Source: Bacteroidota bacterium | GTDB taxonomy: Bacteria > Bacteroidota > Bacteroidia > Chitinophagales > Saprospiraceae | Reading direction: 5' to 3' | DNA length: 64,000 bases | Assembly (NCBI GenBank): GCA_018222965.1 | Contig: JAAEZH010000009.1 | Span: 83,646 to 147,645 of the forward strand | Shown: piece after piece, positions 34,844-44,030 of the stretch | Numbering within the stretch: the stretch's first letter is position 1 | Layout: every line of letters starts with the position of its first letter | Position numbers and translations under genes: made by a program | The notes under the pieces: model-generated | Database searches by the model: none | What the model saw: only the letters and a program-made list of their open reading frames with translations | What the model was told of the DNA's origin: nothing

Positions 34844-35437
34844 ATTGTCTAATTATTTTGCCGTTCTTCTCTTCCAGTTCGGATAAACAGCTAAGACTTT
34901 TTCAGGCCAGAACCCATACTACTCCTAAAAATCCACATTTTCCCCTGCCCCAACACAAAACCACATCACATAATTTCAAAAATGTTGCTTCCGGAATACC
35001 AATTGATGATAATTGCATCCCAGCGATAAACATTGCCTCTTACCTTGCAATGTATAAGGAGCCGGCACTAAAAATATTAACAATAGCCAGCTAAAATTAC
35101 ATCCCAATTCGGCTTTCGCCGAATTGCGGTTGGAGGAAATTCCGGTACCCCATAGTGACTCCCGGCATTTTGTATACAATCAGGTTGGTACTTGCGTGCG
35201 AATGGGCGTGCATGCATAACCCAAACAAAACACTGACCATCGACGTTTCAGAACGAAGCGCCTAGATGTACGATCTGGTGAGCAAGCAGGATGACCAACA
35301 ACCGACCCAACGATTTGTAAAAGAACAAGCCGGAATTTCCCAGGCAAAAGATCATACTAATTCAGTTCCGGACATTCCTGTTTCAGGGGTGTCCGGATTT
35401 TTTTAATCGATGTAGCTTCTCTCGAAATTTGGACCTG
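34844..35437. other. 594-base region without a convincing gene
   Basis: Short ORFs on both strands (+ 34858-35094, - 34976-35179) show no coding character. The region holds a TTCGCCGAA repeat at 35115, a plus-strand terminator at 35367-35404 and a GACCTGTCAGGT half-palindrome at 35430. A plus-strand stretch near 35232-35400 reads as two short overlapping frames (NKTLTIDVSERSA then MYDLVSKQDDQQPTQRFVKE), which may be the decayed end of a gene served by the terminator. Confidence 0.5.
35367..35404 (+). terminator. Plus-strand intrinsic terminator without an intact gene
   Basis: Stem TCCGGACA / TGTCCGGA with an inner CCTG/CAGG pair and a run of seven T on the plus strand only. No intact plus-strand gene lies upstream for more than 3 kb, so it is probably a relic. 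Confidence 0.75.
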
Positions 35438-36046
35438 TCAGGTTGATTTCGCAACGGGCAAATGCTGCAAACTCTCCACCAACGGTTTCAGGCGAAAAGC
35501 TCTATACCTGGTATTAAAATCCGCTTTAATACGAAGATCATACTTCCAATGAGGGGTACTCGCCCAATTGCCTTGCTGCTCATAAAGCAGTACTTCATTT
35601 CCCTCCAAATCGGAAAAACGAACGTAGAGGTTCAGTCTGTTTGCCGGACTGTGACCTTTCATGCCGCCTCCTGCATTTGTTGAATATTCATCATTTCCTC
35701 CTTTCCTAAATCGGTAATTCCACCAATAATCTACCTCTGACACGGTAAATGTCTTCTGCACTTTCCCTCTTAAGAAATATTGAAATGTCAGCTCCCCTTT
35801 TAGATCTAATCGAAACTCAACATGCTCTTTCAAAAAAAATAGTCGTATGGAAATCAACTCCCATACAACAACGATCAGTACCCCCCACCAGTAATAATCC
35901 AAAATAAACGGATGTACCGGAATACCCATCAAGCCCGTAAACCAAATCACTAATCCGCCAAACAAAACAACCCCAAGCAGTATAAAGGGATGATAATACT
36001 TTGGTACGCTATTCAATTTGACTTTATACACTTTTCCAGCTTCCAT
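35438..36046 (-). CDS. Membrane protein with soluble C-terminal domain, 202 aa
   Basis: Unrecognised. Two hydrophobic segments (about residues 20-42 and 48-70, PFILLGVVLFGGLVIWF) are followed by a soluble strand-rich domain with KGELTFQYFLRGKVQ and an aromatic VDYWWNYRFRKGG stretch. The arrangement resembles PH-like membrane-anchored domains, but this is only a shape impression. It is isolated on the minus strand. Confidence 0.68.
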   Translation of the reverse strand: MEAGKVYKVKLNSVPKYYHPFILLGVVLFGGLVIWFTGLMGIPVHPFILDYYWWGVLIVVVWELISIRLFFLKEHVEFRLDLKGELTFQYFLRGKVQKTFTVSEVDYWWNYRFRKGGNDEYSTNAGGGMKGHSPANRLNLYVRFSDLEGNEVLLYEQQGNWASTPHWKYDLRIKADFNTRYRAFRLKPLVESLQHLPVAKST

Positions 36047-36200
36047 AAAGCTTCTTATAATTTAGCTGCATGACCAACTCCTTTACTTATAAAATAAAAC
36101 CCGGAGCCTGAAAACCTGAAAAAATTCGTCTACTACCATCCATAAATCGACAAAAGCAAAAATCAAAACACTTACCCCTCCACAATAGCAGAGAAATGGA

Positions 36201-36803
36201 TCACTTCTCCCCTATGTATTCTTCATACTGTCCCGGGGTGTCTATATCTTTTAAAACACGGCCGGAGTCTGCTTCTACTTTAATCAGAAAACCCTGGTTG
36301 TCCCGGATCAACTGCCGGGCCCCTTCTTCGTATTCCAGACTCAAAAGCCTGGATCGGAAATAGTCACTAAAGATGACCGGATGACCGGGCTTACCTTCAA
36401 AAAACGGACGAATAATTATTGGCCCTTTACCATAATTGCCTTCAAAGACCAATCGGAAGGATTCATAATCAGCAGCACGAATAAAAGGCATATCAGACAA
36501 GCAGATCATTAAGCCATTTGCCTTCGGATCAGCGGCTTCAATCCCGGCTTTGATCGAAGAACTCATCCCTGTCTCATAGTGGGGATTATGTACTCGTTTA
36601 ACCCCCTTATGCCTGTTGGCAATTTCTTCGGTTTCTTTCTGGTAATGGCCGCTTACAACGATGATTTCATGTACATTAGAGGAAGCCAGATTAGTAAGAA
36701 CCTCATCCAATATCGTATGTTGCTTGAATGGAAGTCCCAACTTAAAACCCTCCATGCGGGAAGATTGACCGGCTGCTAATACTATGGCACTCGTTTTAAG
36801 CAT
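36201..36803 (-). CDS. mocA: Molybdenum cofactor cytidylyltransferase-like NTP transferase
   Basis: A 200-residue MobA/MocA-type nucleotidyltransferase. Signature blocks are IVLAAGQSSRMEGFK (nucleotide loop), ICLSDMPFI (metal aspartate), EGKPGHPVIFSDYF and a C-terminal KDIDTPGQYEEY. GKPGHPV is typical of MocA, which adds CMP to molybdopterin for xanthine dehydrogenase-type enzymes. It lies next to a cysteine desulfurase and XdhC, which supports this reading. The gene symbol is a family-level call. Confidence 0.82.
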   Translation of the reverse strand: MLKTSAIVLAAGQSSRMEGFKLGLPFKQHTILDEVLTNLASSNVHEIIVVSGHYQKETEEIANRHKGVKRVHNPHYETGMSSSIKAGIEAADPKANGLMICLSDMPFIRAADYESFRLVFEGNYGKGPIIIRPFFEGKPGHPVIFSDYFRSRLLSLEYEEGARQLIRDNQGFLIKVEADSGRVLKDIDTPGQYEEYIGEK

Positions 36804-36838
36804 TCATCTAAACTTTCGTCTGGCCAATTTTAATAAAA

Positions 36839-38017
36839 ATGTATTCGCAAATATATCTGGATTATAACGCAACTACTTATTGTGATCCGGCTGTGCTGGA
36901 AAGTATGCTGCCTTTTTTTGCCGATAACTTTGGTAATGCTTCCAGCGATCATCACCCCTACGGGTGGATGGCCAAAAATGCACTGGACGAAGCTACCCAA
37001 AACATTTCCAAATTACTCGGCATTCGAAAAGATGAGATCGTTTACACCTCCGGATCTACGGAGGGCATAAACATGATTCTGAAAGGCATTGTAGAAAGTA
37101 AAAATTCGGCGAAAGCCCATATAATAACAGCCAAAACAGAACACAAAGCAGTACTCGATGTCTGCAAACACCTCCAAAATAACGGCCATCTAATCACCTG
37201 GCTGGATGTAGACAAAAACGGCATCATCGACACCGTCCAACTGGAAAACGCCATTACAACCCAAACCGATTTGGTGGCCATCATGTATGCCAATAATGAA
37301 ACAGGCGTCATCCAACCGCTGGATGAAATTGCAGCAATCTGTCAGTCTAAAAATGTCCCGCTTTTTTCCGATGCGACACAAGCTTTGGGTAAGCTTTCGC
37401 TGAATGATTTCTTCCAAAAAGTGGACTTTGCCTGTTTCTCCGGACACAAGATCTACGGACCCAAAGGCATCGGATTCAATTACATCAAAAAAGAACAAGC
37501 GACTGCCCTCCCCCCCTTCATACACGGAGGCGGACAACAACGCGGACTGCGGGGAGGCACCTACAACCTGCCCGCCATTGTCGGGTTATCCAAAGCCATA
37601 AGTCTGGCTCTGCAACAACTTGATCAGGAAAATACAAGATTGAAAAACCTAAAAGATCAATTGGAAAAAGAATTGCAAACCATCCCGGAAATCCAAATAA
37701 ACGGGATGGATATTGCCCGGCTTGCCAACACCACCAATGTTTCTTTTCCTTTTGTCGATGGGAAAAACCTGCTCCGTTCTCTTAGCCGAAAGATTGCCGT
37801 CTCCAATGGAAGTGCCTGCAACTCGGCTGCCGAATTCCCCTCTCATGTCCTCATCGCCATGGGGCTGGAAGAACCGCTGGCATTTGCCTCATTAAGAATA
37901 AGTCTAGGGCGAAAAACCACAGGAGAAGACCTGCAAAAAGCCATTAAATACATCAAAGAGGCCGTAAACAAACAAAGGGAAAACAATATTCTTTGGGAGC
38001 AACATCAATCGCTTTAA
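36839..38017 (+). CDS. Cysteine desulfurase (NifS/IscS family)
   Basis: A 392-residue class V PLP enzyme that takes sulfur from cysteine as a persulfide. The PLP lysine is in CFSGHKIYGPKGIGF. The catalytic cysteine lies in VSNGSACNSAAEFPSHVL (about residue 325). HIITAKTEHKAVLDVCK holds the conserved histidine. No IscU or SUF genes are nearby. Its position between the mocA-like gene (divergent, 35 bases) and xdhC (convergent, four-base overlap) suggests sulfuration of molybdenum cofactor rather than general Fe-S assembly. Confidence 0.9.
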   Translation: MYSQIYLDYNATTYCDPAVLESMLPFFADNFGNASSDHHPYGWMAKNALDEATQNISKLLGIRKDEIVYTSGSTEGINMILKGIVESKNSAKAHIITAKTEHKAVLDVCKHLQNNGHLITWLDVDKNGIIDTVQLENAITTQTDLVAIMYANNETGVIQPLDEIAAICQSKNVPLFSDATQALGKLSLNDFFQKVDFACFSGHKIYGPKGIGFNYIKKEQATALPPFIHGGGQQRGLRGGTYNLPAIVGLSKAISLALQQLDQENTRLKNLKDQLEKELQTIPEIQINGMDIARLANTTNVSFPFVDGKNLLRSLSRKIAVSNGSACNSAAEFPSHVLIAMGLEEPLAFASLRISLGRKTTGEDLQKAIKYIKEAVNKQRENNILWEQHQSL

Positions 38018-39126
38018 TCCCGATCGTGAATAGGTCCATCCTTCTCCCGCAAGGAGCCTCCTTTTTTTCCGGCAAATACAGCAATAACCTCGCTTACAAT
38101 ACTTATCGCTATTTCTTCCGGAGTGGTCGCTCCGATATCCAGTCCGCAGGGAGAATAGATTCGGGATTTTTGTTCTTCAGTGAGAACGATCCCCTCCGTT
38201 TCCATCTCCTCAACCATCTTATCGAATCGTTTTTTGGGCCCCAACACTGCAATGTAAGAAGCATCTCCCTGCACGGCGGCTTTTAGATTCGCCAAATCCG
38301 TTTTGTAATCGTGGGCCATCAATACCAGGGCTGTGCGATTGTCTGTTTCAGGTCTGGCACTTTTCGTTTTTGGATACAATCCGGTAACCTTTGCCAACTT
38401 TTGCTTTTTCAGTTTTTGCACATTGCCGGTCAGACTGAGATCCCAGTCCAGGGATCCGGCAATTTCCAATAAAGGATAAACATCATAGTTATCCCCAAAT
38501 ACGGCCAGATGAATTTGAGGCGGGATCCATTCCATGAAAATGGAAATTTCGGCATCCCCAATTGTAAATTCAAACCGTTTTGATTTCTGCCGCTCGACAA
38601 CCACTTTTGCAGCTTCGCGAATGCTGCTGGCCAGTATTTCATGCTCACATCCTTCCAACTGCTTCCCGGGTACATCAAAATAATAGGTATCGCCCAGCTT
38701 AACCGCTTTATTTTTGCCGCTTACGCGAATGACGGTAGCGAGGATATGCGACTGCCGGGACGCCGTACACTTACGCAACAGGTTCAGGTTTTTCTCATCG
38801 TTCCGAATCGGAGAGATCAATACATCGATCACTCCATTGCATCCCAGGCCAACACCAATTTGATTTTCATCATCGGTGGATGTATCATAAGTTACTACCG
38901 AAGGCTTCTCCTTCATGATAGCTATTTGGGACCGTTTTAAAGCATCCCCCTCGAGGCATCCACCACTGATTCCCCCTTCAAATATCCCGGAATCGAATAC
39001 AAGCATGCGGGCTCCCTCCCGGCGATAAGAAGATTGCTCCACACGTACCACCAGAGCCATGGCCGCATTCAAATCATCTGATTTATGGGTGTCGTAAAAG
39101 GATAATACAGACTTGATCTCTTTCAT
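38014..39126 (-). CDS. xdhC: XdhC/CoxI family molybdenum enzyme maturation protein
   Basis: A 370-residue protein. The N-terminal XdhC/CoxI domain shows SSYRREGARMLVF and GGISGGCLEGDALKRSQ; a cysteine-rich GVGLGCNGVIDVLI block follows. The C-terminal Rossmann domain contains LAVFGDNYDVYPLLEIA and ends in YSPCGLDIGATTPEEIA. XdhC binds molybdenum cofactor and helps insert its sulfurated form into xanthine dehydrogenase. The target dehydrogenase is not in this window. Confidence 0.9.
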   Translation of the reverse strand: MKEIKSVLSFYDTHKSDDLNAAMALVVRVEQSSYRREGARMLVFDSGIFEGGISGGCLEGDALKRSQIAIMKEKPSVVTYDTSTDDENQIGVGLGCNGVIDVLISPIRNDEKNLNLLRKCTASRQSHILATVIRVSGKNKAVKLGDTYYFDVPGKQLEGCEHEILASSIREAAKVVVERQKSKRFEFTIGDAEISIFMEWIPPQIHLAVFGDNYDVYPLLEIAGSLDWDLSLTGNVQKLKKQKLAKVTGLYPKTKSARPETDNRTALVLMAHDYKTDLANLKAAVQGDASYIAVLGPKKRFDKMVEEMETEGIVLTEEQKSRIYSPCGLDIGATTPEEIAISIVSEVIAVFAGKKGGSLREKDGPIHDRD

Positions 39127-39338
39127 GAATAAAACATTAGCCCTTATAGAAGGCGGAAAAGAGGAATGGGTATGAGCAACAAATTAATACAGTAAAATCC
39201 AATTTTTAGTTTAAAAAATGCGCCTAATCCAATAGAAAATGCGCTATCCTCCAAAGGAGTAAGGGATACCTTTGAAGAAGTTGCCCCACTTCAAAGAAAA
39301 CGACGCATACTATTTTTAATCATTCAAATCTTTTAGCA

Positions 39339-40805
39339 ATGATTGTTAAGAACTGGCTAAAGGCGTTGCCGTTTATCCTCCTTATTTTTTCGGCATATTC
39401 CGTCAATGCTCAAACACTTAGCGACGAATTGGAGGCCGTAGCCGACATCATTGTCGATATCAACGGCACCGGCGATTACACAACCGTAGCAGCTGGCTTA
39501 AATGCAGTACCAGACTTCAACGACGAATGGATGGTTGTTTATGTAAAAAAAGGCACCTACTACGAAAAGATCATCCTCAACCATAAAAAGACCAAAGTCG
39601 TTTTGGTAGGCGAGGATGTAGACAGCACCATCATCACTTACGATGATCACGCCGAAGCTTCTTTACCCGGACACACCTTTAGTGCCTACACATTCCGGGC
39701 TGACCCGCATGACTTCCAGGCCTACAACATCACTTTTGAAGCGACCAGCACCGCCAGCCAGGCAGTTGCCTATCACTCCAATGGCGATCGTCAAATCCTG
39801 TTCCATTGCAAATTCCTGGGCAATCAGGATACCTACTTTGACAACTTCCGTACGCGCCGATATTTTCTCGACAGCTACATCGAAGGCGATGTCGATTTCA
39901 TTTTTGGCTTCGGAGTATCGATGTTTGACAGCTGTCATGTCCATATTAATGACCAGGGCTATGCAACCGCTGCAGCTACTCCTCAGTATTACGAATTTGG
40001 CTATGTTTTCAAACACAGCTATGTGACCGTCAGAGACGGAGGCACCTGGTATGCTTCATTGGGACGCCCCTGGTTTGACTATGCCAACACCATCTTCTTC
40101 GAATGCTGGTTGCATGAACGTATCATTGGTCAGGGCTGGTCTCCCTGGGGTGGACGCGAAGAAACCTGCATCTACCAGGAGTACAACAATTTCGGACCAG
40201 GTTCAGATACCACCAATCGGGCAGAATGGAGTTCGCAATTGGATCCGGCACTGGCTCCCCGATACAACATCGACACCATCTTTGCTGCGACCAACTTCCC
40301 CAGCGACCTTGGTCCCGTTGTGGACTCGCTCGAATTTTGGTCCATGCGCGACCGTTTTGAAGAGGCCGGCTATGCAGAAAGAGCCGACACCATCCTCTAT
40401 GCCGGACGAGATGAATGGCCCGAATATCCAACAGACAACTGGCATCCGGAATTCTACCAGCCGGTTTATGCTCCGGTGAGAGAATATACCGACTTCTTTT
40501 ATACCGAAATTGATACCACCACCACTTCTGCCCTGAAATTTGTTTCAGCTTCAGATCATGGAATTAGTGTTATCAATCCAATGGATGAAAACCTGATCAT
40601 TAACAGCGAAAATTTCATCCATGGAGAAGTGATTATTTCTCTTTACGATCTTCAGGGACGCAAAGTCATTCAGCGAAAGCTGCAAGACCTTCCTAATGGC
40701 AAGACAGAAATACCATTACAAACCCTGCAATTACCAGGTGGCATGTACATATACAGTGTGGAGGCCGAAAACTTTAGAGCTTCCGGCAAGCTGCTAAAAC
40801 AGTAA
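39339..40805 (+). CDS. Secreted pectinesterase with T9SS sorting domain
   Basis: A 488-residue protein: signal peptide (FILLIFSAYSVNAQ), a CE8-type right-handed beta-helix (about 35-330) and a C-terminal sorting domain (VINPMDENLIINSEN ... GGMYIYSVEAEN). Catalytic blocks are GNQDTYFDNF and SYIEGDVDFIFG with the two aspartates, plus GRPW near 245. It removes methyl esters from pectin outside the cell. No pectate lyase or SusCD pair is adjacent, so it is not part of a full pectin locus here. A strong terminator follows. Confidence 0.93.
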   Translation: MIVKNWLKALPFILLIFSAYSVNAQTLSDELEAVADIIVDINGTGDYTTVAAGLNAVPDFNDEWMVVYVKKGTYYEKIILNHKKTKVVLVGEDVDSTIITYDDHAEASLPGHTFSAYTFRADPHDFQAYNITFEATSTASQAVAYHSNGDRQILFHCKFLGNQDTYFDNFRTRRYFLDSYIEGDVDFIFGFGVSMFDSCHVHINDQGYATAAATPQYYEFGYVFKHSYVTVRDGGTWYASLGRPWFDYANTIFFECWLHERIIGQGWSPWGGREETCIYQEYNNFGPGSDTTNRAEWSSQLDPALAPRYNIDTIFAATNFPSDLGPVVDSLEFWSMRDRFEEAGYAERADTILYAGRDEWPEYPTDNWHPEFYQPVYAPVREYTDFFYTEIDTTTTSALKFVSASDHGISVINPMDENLIINSENFIHGEVIISLYDLQGRKVIQRKLQDLPNGKTEIPLQTLQLPGGMYIYSVEAENFRASGKLLKQ

Positions 40806-40820
40806 GCCTGAAATAAAGAA

Positions 40821-40851
40821 GCCCAGCCTGAAAAACAGGCTGGGCGTTTTT
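40821..40851. terminator. Intrinsic terminator between convergent genes
   Basis: Perfect 10-bp stem GCCCAGCCTG / CAGGCTGGGC with an AAAAA loop followed by GTTTTT on the plus strand. It ends the pectinesterase transcript and lies 20 bases past the stop of the minus-strand lipoprotein gene. Confidence 0.9.
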
Positions 40852-40870
40852 ATTTGCACACACGCCACGC

Positions 40871-41518
40871 TTAAAACTTAATCTCCTCTCCATTAATCAT
40901 AAGCTGCGTATAGTCAAAGAAAAAGGTATCGCGCTCCGCTTGAATTACCCGAAGTTTTTTCACCAGCTTTCCATAATCACTTTCTACCCAATCGGTAAAA
41001 TCAATGCGGATTACTTCAGAAGTATCCAGCATATTCCAAAACATAACAGAGGAAATCACTTCCTGTGATTCATCCGGAATCATTCTAACGGGATGCTCCA
41101 ATTTGTCTACTGCATTAACGCTATTCCCCCCTTCCACTACCTGAAAGTCAGAATAAAATTGATTAGGACGAGTCTGGATTCGATGAAAATCGTGGCTGCG
41201 AACCATTTCAACCACTTCCCGGGAAAGCGTATCAACTACCTCTCCTTCCGGATTTAAAACATAGCCAATTCCATTTTCAGACACGCTTGCATGAAAGGCC
41301 TCTTCCCGGTATTCAAAATCCTGTTTAAATGTATAAGTACTATCCGTAAAGGAATGAACTTCCGTTACATATCGACCATCTGGTCCAAGGCAATTAGCTA
41401 CGGAATGGATTTCATCAATAAATAAATAATTACTGTTTAGAGGCAGTCTGACTGTATCATCTTCGGATGTTTGGCAAGCAAAGAAAAAAAGGAAAATAAA
41501 AGTCCATTGCAATTTCAT
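40871..41518 (-). CDS. Lipoprotein of unknown function, 215 aa
   Basis: A predicted lipoprotein with lipobox FLFFFACQT (cysteine at residue 15). The mature part has strand-rich segments, some with alternating polar and hydrophobic residues (YTFKQDFEYREEAFHASVSE), and no recognisable catalytic motif. Its start overlaps the upstream GNAT gene by four bases, so it is the last gene of the operon SRPBCC, DUF1801, GNAT, lipoprotein. Confidence 0.72.
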   Translation of the reverse strand: MKLQWTFIFLFFFACQTSEDDTVRLPLNSNYLFIDEIHSVANCLGPDGRYVTEVHSFTDSTYTFKQDFEYREEAFHASVSENGIGYVLNPEGEVVDTLSREVVEMVRSHDFHRIQTRPNQFYSDFQVVEGGNSVNAVDKLEHPVRMIPDESQEVISSVMFWNMLDTSEVIRIDFTDWVESDYGKLVKKLRVIQAERDTFFFDYTQLMINGEEIKF

Positions 41519-42057
41519 AGCTCCTGCTTTTCAACCCATTCCTTAGCCAATAATCCATACACCACATCATCCACCCACTCTCCCTTAAAAAACAAACTTT
41601 CGCGAAAATGCGCTTCCTTGCGGAAACCCAGACGCTCCAATAATCGAATGGAAGATCGATTTGCCGGATCCACGGAAGCAAAGATGCGGTGCTTATTAAG
41701 CTCGGTAAATAAATACTTCATTACAGCATGCATGGCTTCGCGGGCAAAACCACACCCTTGTTTTGCTTTACTGAGGGTGACCCCCAATTCACACTGACGA
41801 TTTTGATCGCCGGTAAAATGAATCCCCACATCGCCAATAACGGCTCCATTTTCCTTATCAACAAGCACCAGCTGAAACCAGCTTTCTGCTTCATTAAAGT
41901 CGGACGGATTCTTTTTGATAAATGCTTCTACTTCCTCCGGCGACTCCGGTACCCAGCCCTGATATTTATTAGCTTCGGGATCCGAGCGATAAGCAAAGAC
42001 CGCTTCTTTATCCCGTAATTCGATGGGCCGCAATAAGAGCCTGTCTGTATGTATCAT
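41515..42057 (-). CDS. GNAT acetyltransferase (RimJ/RimL family)
   Basis: A 180-residue GNAT starting MIHTDRLLLRPIELRDKEAV; the longer ORF upstream was rejected because it overlaps the DUF1801 gene. The acetyl-CoA loop is LSKAKQGCGFAREAMHAV, with KHRIFASVDPANRSSIRLLE, typical of RimJ-like enzymes acting on amino groups. It is third of four genes in a tight operon (eight-base gap upstream, four-base overlap downstream). Confidence 0.87.
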   Translation of the reverse strand: MIHTDRLLLRPIELRDKEAVFAYRSDPEANKYQGWVPESPEEVEAFIKKNPSDFNEAESWFQLVLVDKENGAVIGDVGIHFTGDQNRQCELGVTLSKAKQGCGFAREAMHAVMKYLFTELNKHRIFASVDPANRSSIRLLERLGFRKEAHFRESLFFKGEWVDDVVYGLLAKEWVEKQEL

Positions 42058-42065
42058 GGGGAAGG

Positions 42066-42494
42066 TTACATGCCCAGCAAGGGCAAATGTTTGACTTTGT
42101 GATAACTGAACCCGGCAGCAATACACGCCTTTAATGGAGACTCCGGTACTGCATCCTCCAAACCAAAAACGATGGCCCGATTCCCTTCATAGGAAAACAC
42201 ATCTCCAAAGACCGACTTAAAAGCGGGCACCAATTTACTGGTGCACTTAAAATACATGGCATACTGGTCCGGCTTCTTCGGTTTCCAATCAATTCGAATG
42301 GTACTCCCGTGTTTGGTCAAATAACTGGGCTCTCCCCATTTTAAGGTTTCTTCCAGCTTTGACACGAGCTCCAGATCCTCTGCGGTTTCCAGAATCAGAT
42401 TCCGCAGCTTTTCCATTTTGGGTTTTATGTGATCCGGATATTTTCCGAAGACATCAGCTACGCTGGAATCCGTTTTAACTTCCAATTTCTCCAT
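42066..42494 (-). CDS. DUF1801 domain protein
   Basis: A 142-residue cytoplasmic protein of the DUF1801 (YdhG-like) type: ILETAEDLELVSKLEETLKW, EPSYLTKHGSTIRIDWK and QYAMYFKCTSKLVPAF are recognisable blocks. Function unknown. It is three bases after the SRPBCC stop and eight bases before the GNAT start, so it is cotranscribed with both. Confidence 0.85.
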   Translation of the reverse strand: MEKLEVKTDSSVADVFGKYPDHIKPKMEKLRNLILETAEDLELVSKLEETLKWGEPSYLTKHGSTIRIDWKPKKPDQYAMYFKCTSKLVPAFKSVFGDVFSYEGNRAIVFGLEDAVPESPLKACIAAGFSYHKVKHLPLLGM

Positions 42495-42497
42495 TTG

Positions 42498-42935
42498 TTA
42501 TTGACTTTCCGCGAATCGTTTAAAATCCTGTAAATACTTAACAGACTGCTTTCTAAATGCACCGGGCATCATAAGGCCCATCAAGCGCATCATAAAACGC
42601 TTAAACTGAAATTCGTTTTCAGTAATATATAATGTCCGATTGTCCGGTAGCGGCTCAAACTTATTCCGCACCACATTATAAACGCCTTTCGCTTCGTAGG
42701 AGCCACTAAATTCTTCGGGCAGATTTCGTACAAGCACCGTCTCTACCATCTCAATTTCCCGCTTGCCGGATTTAAATTTCAATTTTGATTTGGCCCCTGG
42801 TTGCCCGGGTGTTCCACTGATCGGTTCAAAGCTCTGCAAACCTTCCATCCATTTATCCATATTATCCGGATTGTCAAACAAAGCGATTACTTCATCAATG
42901 GGTTTGTCGATTTCGATTTGGGTTGTGTATCGCAT
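42498..42935 (-). CDS. SRPBCC-fold protein (polyketide cyclase/START-like)
   Basis: A 145-residue protein starting MRYTTQIEIDKPIDEV; a 20-residue upstream extension in the same frame was not used. The START-like pattern is clear: DEVIALFDNPDNMDKWMEGL for the first helix and a long C-terminal helix (FRKQSVKYLQDFKRFAES) closing the cavity. It may bind a lipid or other hydrophobic ligand. It is the first gene of a four-gene operon. Confidence 0.82.
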   Translation of the reverse strand: MRYTTQIEIDKPIDEVIALFDNPDNMDKWMEGLQSFEPISGTPGQPGAKSKLKFKSGKREIEMVETVLVRNLPEEFSGSYEAKGVYNVVRNKFEPLPDNRTLYITENEFQFKRFMMRLMGLMMPGAFRKQSVKYLQDFKRFAESQ

Positions 42936-43042
42936 TTTTCCTGATTTGAAAAAGAATACTATTGCATCAGTAAAATAATAAAAAATGCCTGCCAAATAAA
43001 GTTCCGGCAGGCAATCTGGCTTTCGCCGAATGATTTTTCAAC

Positions 43043-44020
43043 TCAAATCGCAGCTCCGTAAATCCGGAGTATTAAGGCTGAGGTTTGACGAGCACTCTCC
43101 CCGTCGGCAATCGGAACACCTCCAGATCTTACAACATTCTCGAAATCTTTTATAATCGCTTCATGCGCACTGCTGTCGCTAACGGAAGCACTCGTTGCAC
43201 CCTCATGCGCATACTGAAAACTTTGATCGGAAGGATTAGCCACACCTTCCATTTGCCAGTCCGTAATCACCTCATCTGTTAGCGTAAAACTACCTTTGGT
43301 GGTATGTACTTCCAGCCGTGCCGCAAAGCCTGGCCTGGCCGAGGTAGAAGCTACAATGGTCCCGATCATTCCGTCTGCATGACGAAGGAGCGCAGCCCCG
43401 TGATCCTCTGCTTCCATTCTATGCGTAAAGGTCCCCAGCATACTGACTACCTTTTCCGGCATCCCGAAAAACCAGGTGTAAATATCAATATTGTGGCAGG
43501 CCTGCTGAATAAAGGGACCACCGCCATCAATGGCATATCCGCCCCTGTATTCAGCGCTGTCGTAATAGGCCTGATCCCGGTAAAACTTGGCTGAAAGGTC
43601 TGCAGCAATAACCTGCCCCAAAGCCCCGGTCTCCAGCAAAGCCTTTACCGATTTATTATCTGGCGAAGTACGTCTTTGATAGGCAACTGCCAGGCTTACA
43701 CCCGCAGCCGCACAAGCCTCTAAAGCGGCATCCATCTTATCGACCTGTATACCCAGTGGCTTCTCTGTAATTACATGCTTCCCCAAATTAGCTGCCGCAA
43801 TGATTCCATCGCAATGCAGTCCGTTGGGTGTGGCAACAATGACAGCGTCAAAGTCCACACTTACAGCATCCAAAGAGGGCCAGCAGGGTATAGCAGGATT
43901 CGCCGAAAGGCTATTATGAGAGCGACTCACACAACCCACTATTTTGCTTTCGGGAATATTTTCAATAGCCGATAAATAGGTGTTGCAAATATTTCCAGTA
44001 CCTATAATGACGTAATTCAT
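43043..44020 (-). CDS. Gfo/Idh/MocA family oxidoreductase
   Basis: A 325-residue NAD(P)-dependent sugar or inositol dehydrogenase-like protein. N-terminal Rossmann fold YVIIGTGNICNTYLS, the catalytic lysine in HVITEKPLGIQVD (about residue 90), and a C-terminal alpha/beta domain with GGYAIDGGGPFIQQACHNID, carrying the histidine of the active site. It is ten bases after the sugar dehydrogenase gene and probably cotranscribed, suggesting shared sugar metabolism. One TTCGCCGAA copy is in its N-terminal coding region (43899). Confidence 0.88.
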   Translation of the reverse strand: MNYVIIGTGNICNTYLSAIENIPESKIVGCVSRSHNSLSANPAIPCWPSLDAVSVDFDAVIVATPNGLHCDGIIAAANLGKHVITEKPLGIQVDKMDAALEACAAAGVSLAVAYQRRTSPDNKSVKALLETGALGQVIAADLSAKFYRDQAYYDSAEYRGGYAIDGGGPFIQQACHNIDIYTWFFGMPEKVVSMLGTFTHRMEAEDHGAALLRHADGMIGTIVASTSARPGFAARLEVHTTKGSFTLTDEVITDWQMEGVANPSDQSFQYAHEGATSASVSDSSAHEAIIKDFENVVRSGGVPIADGESARQTSALILRIYGAAI

Positions 44021-44030
44021 CAGACAAGGT

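Noticed and set aside
34858..35094. Possible 78-aa protein in the 34.8-35.4 kb gap
   Set aside because: Low-complexity composition, no start context and no family; the gap has repeats and a relic terminator instead.
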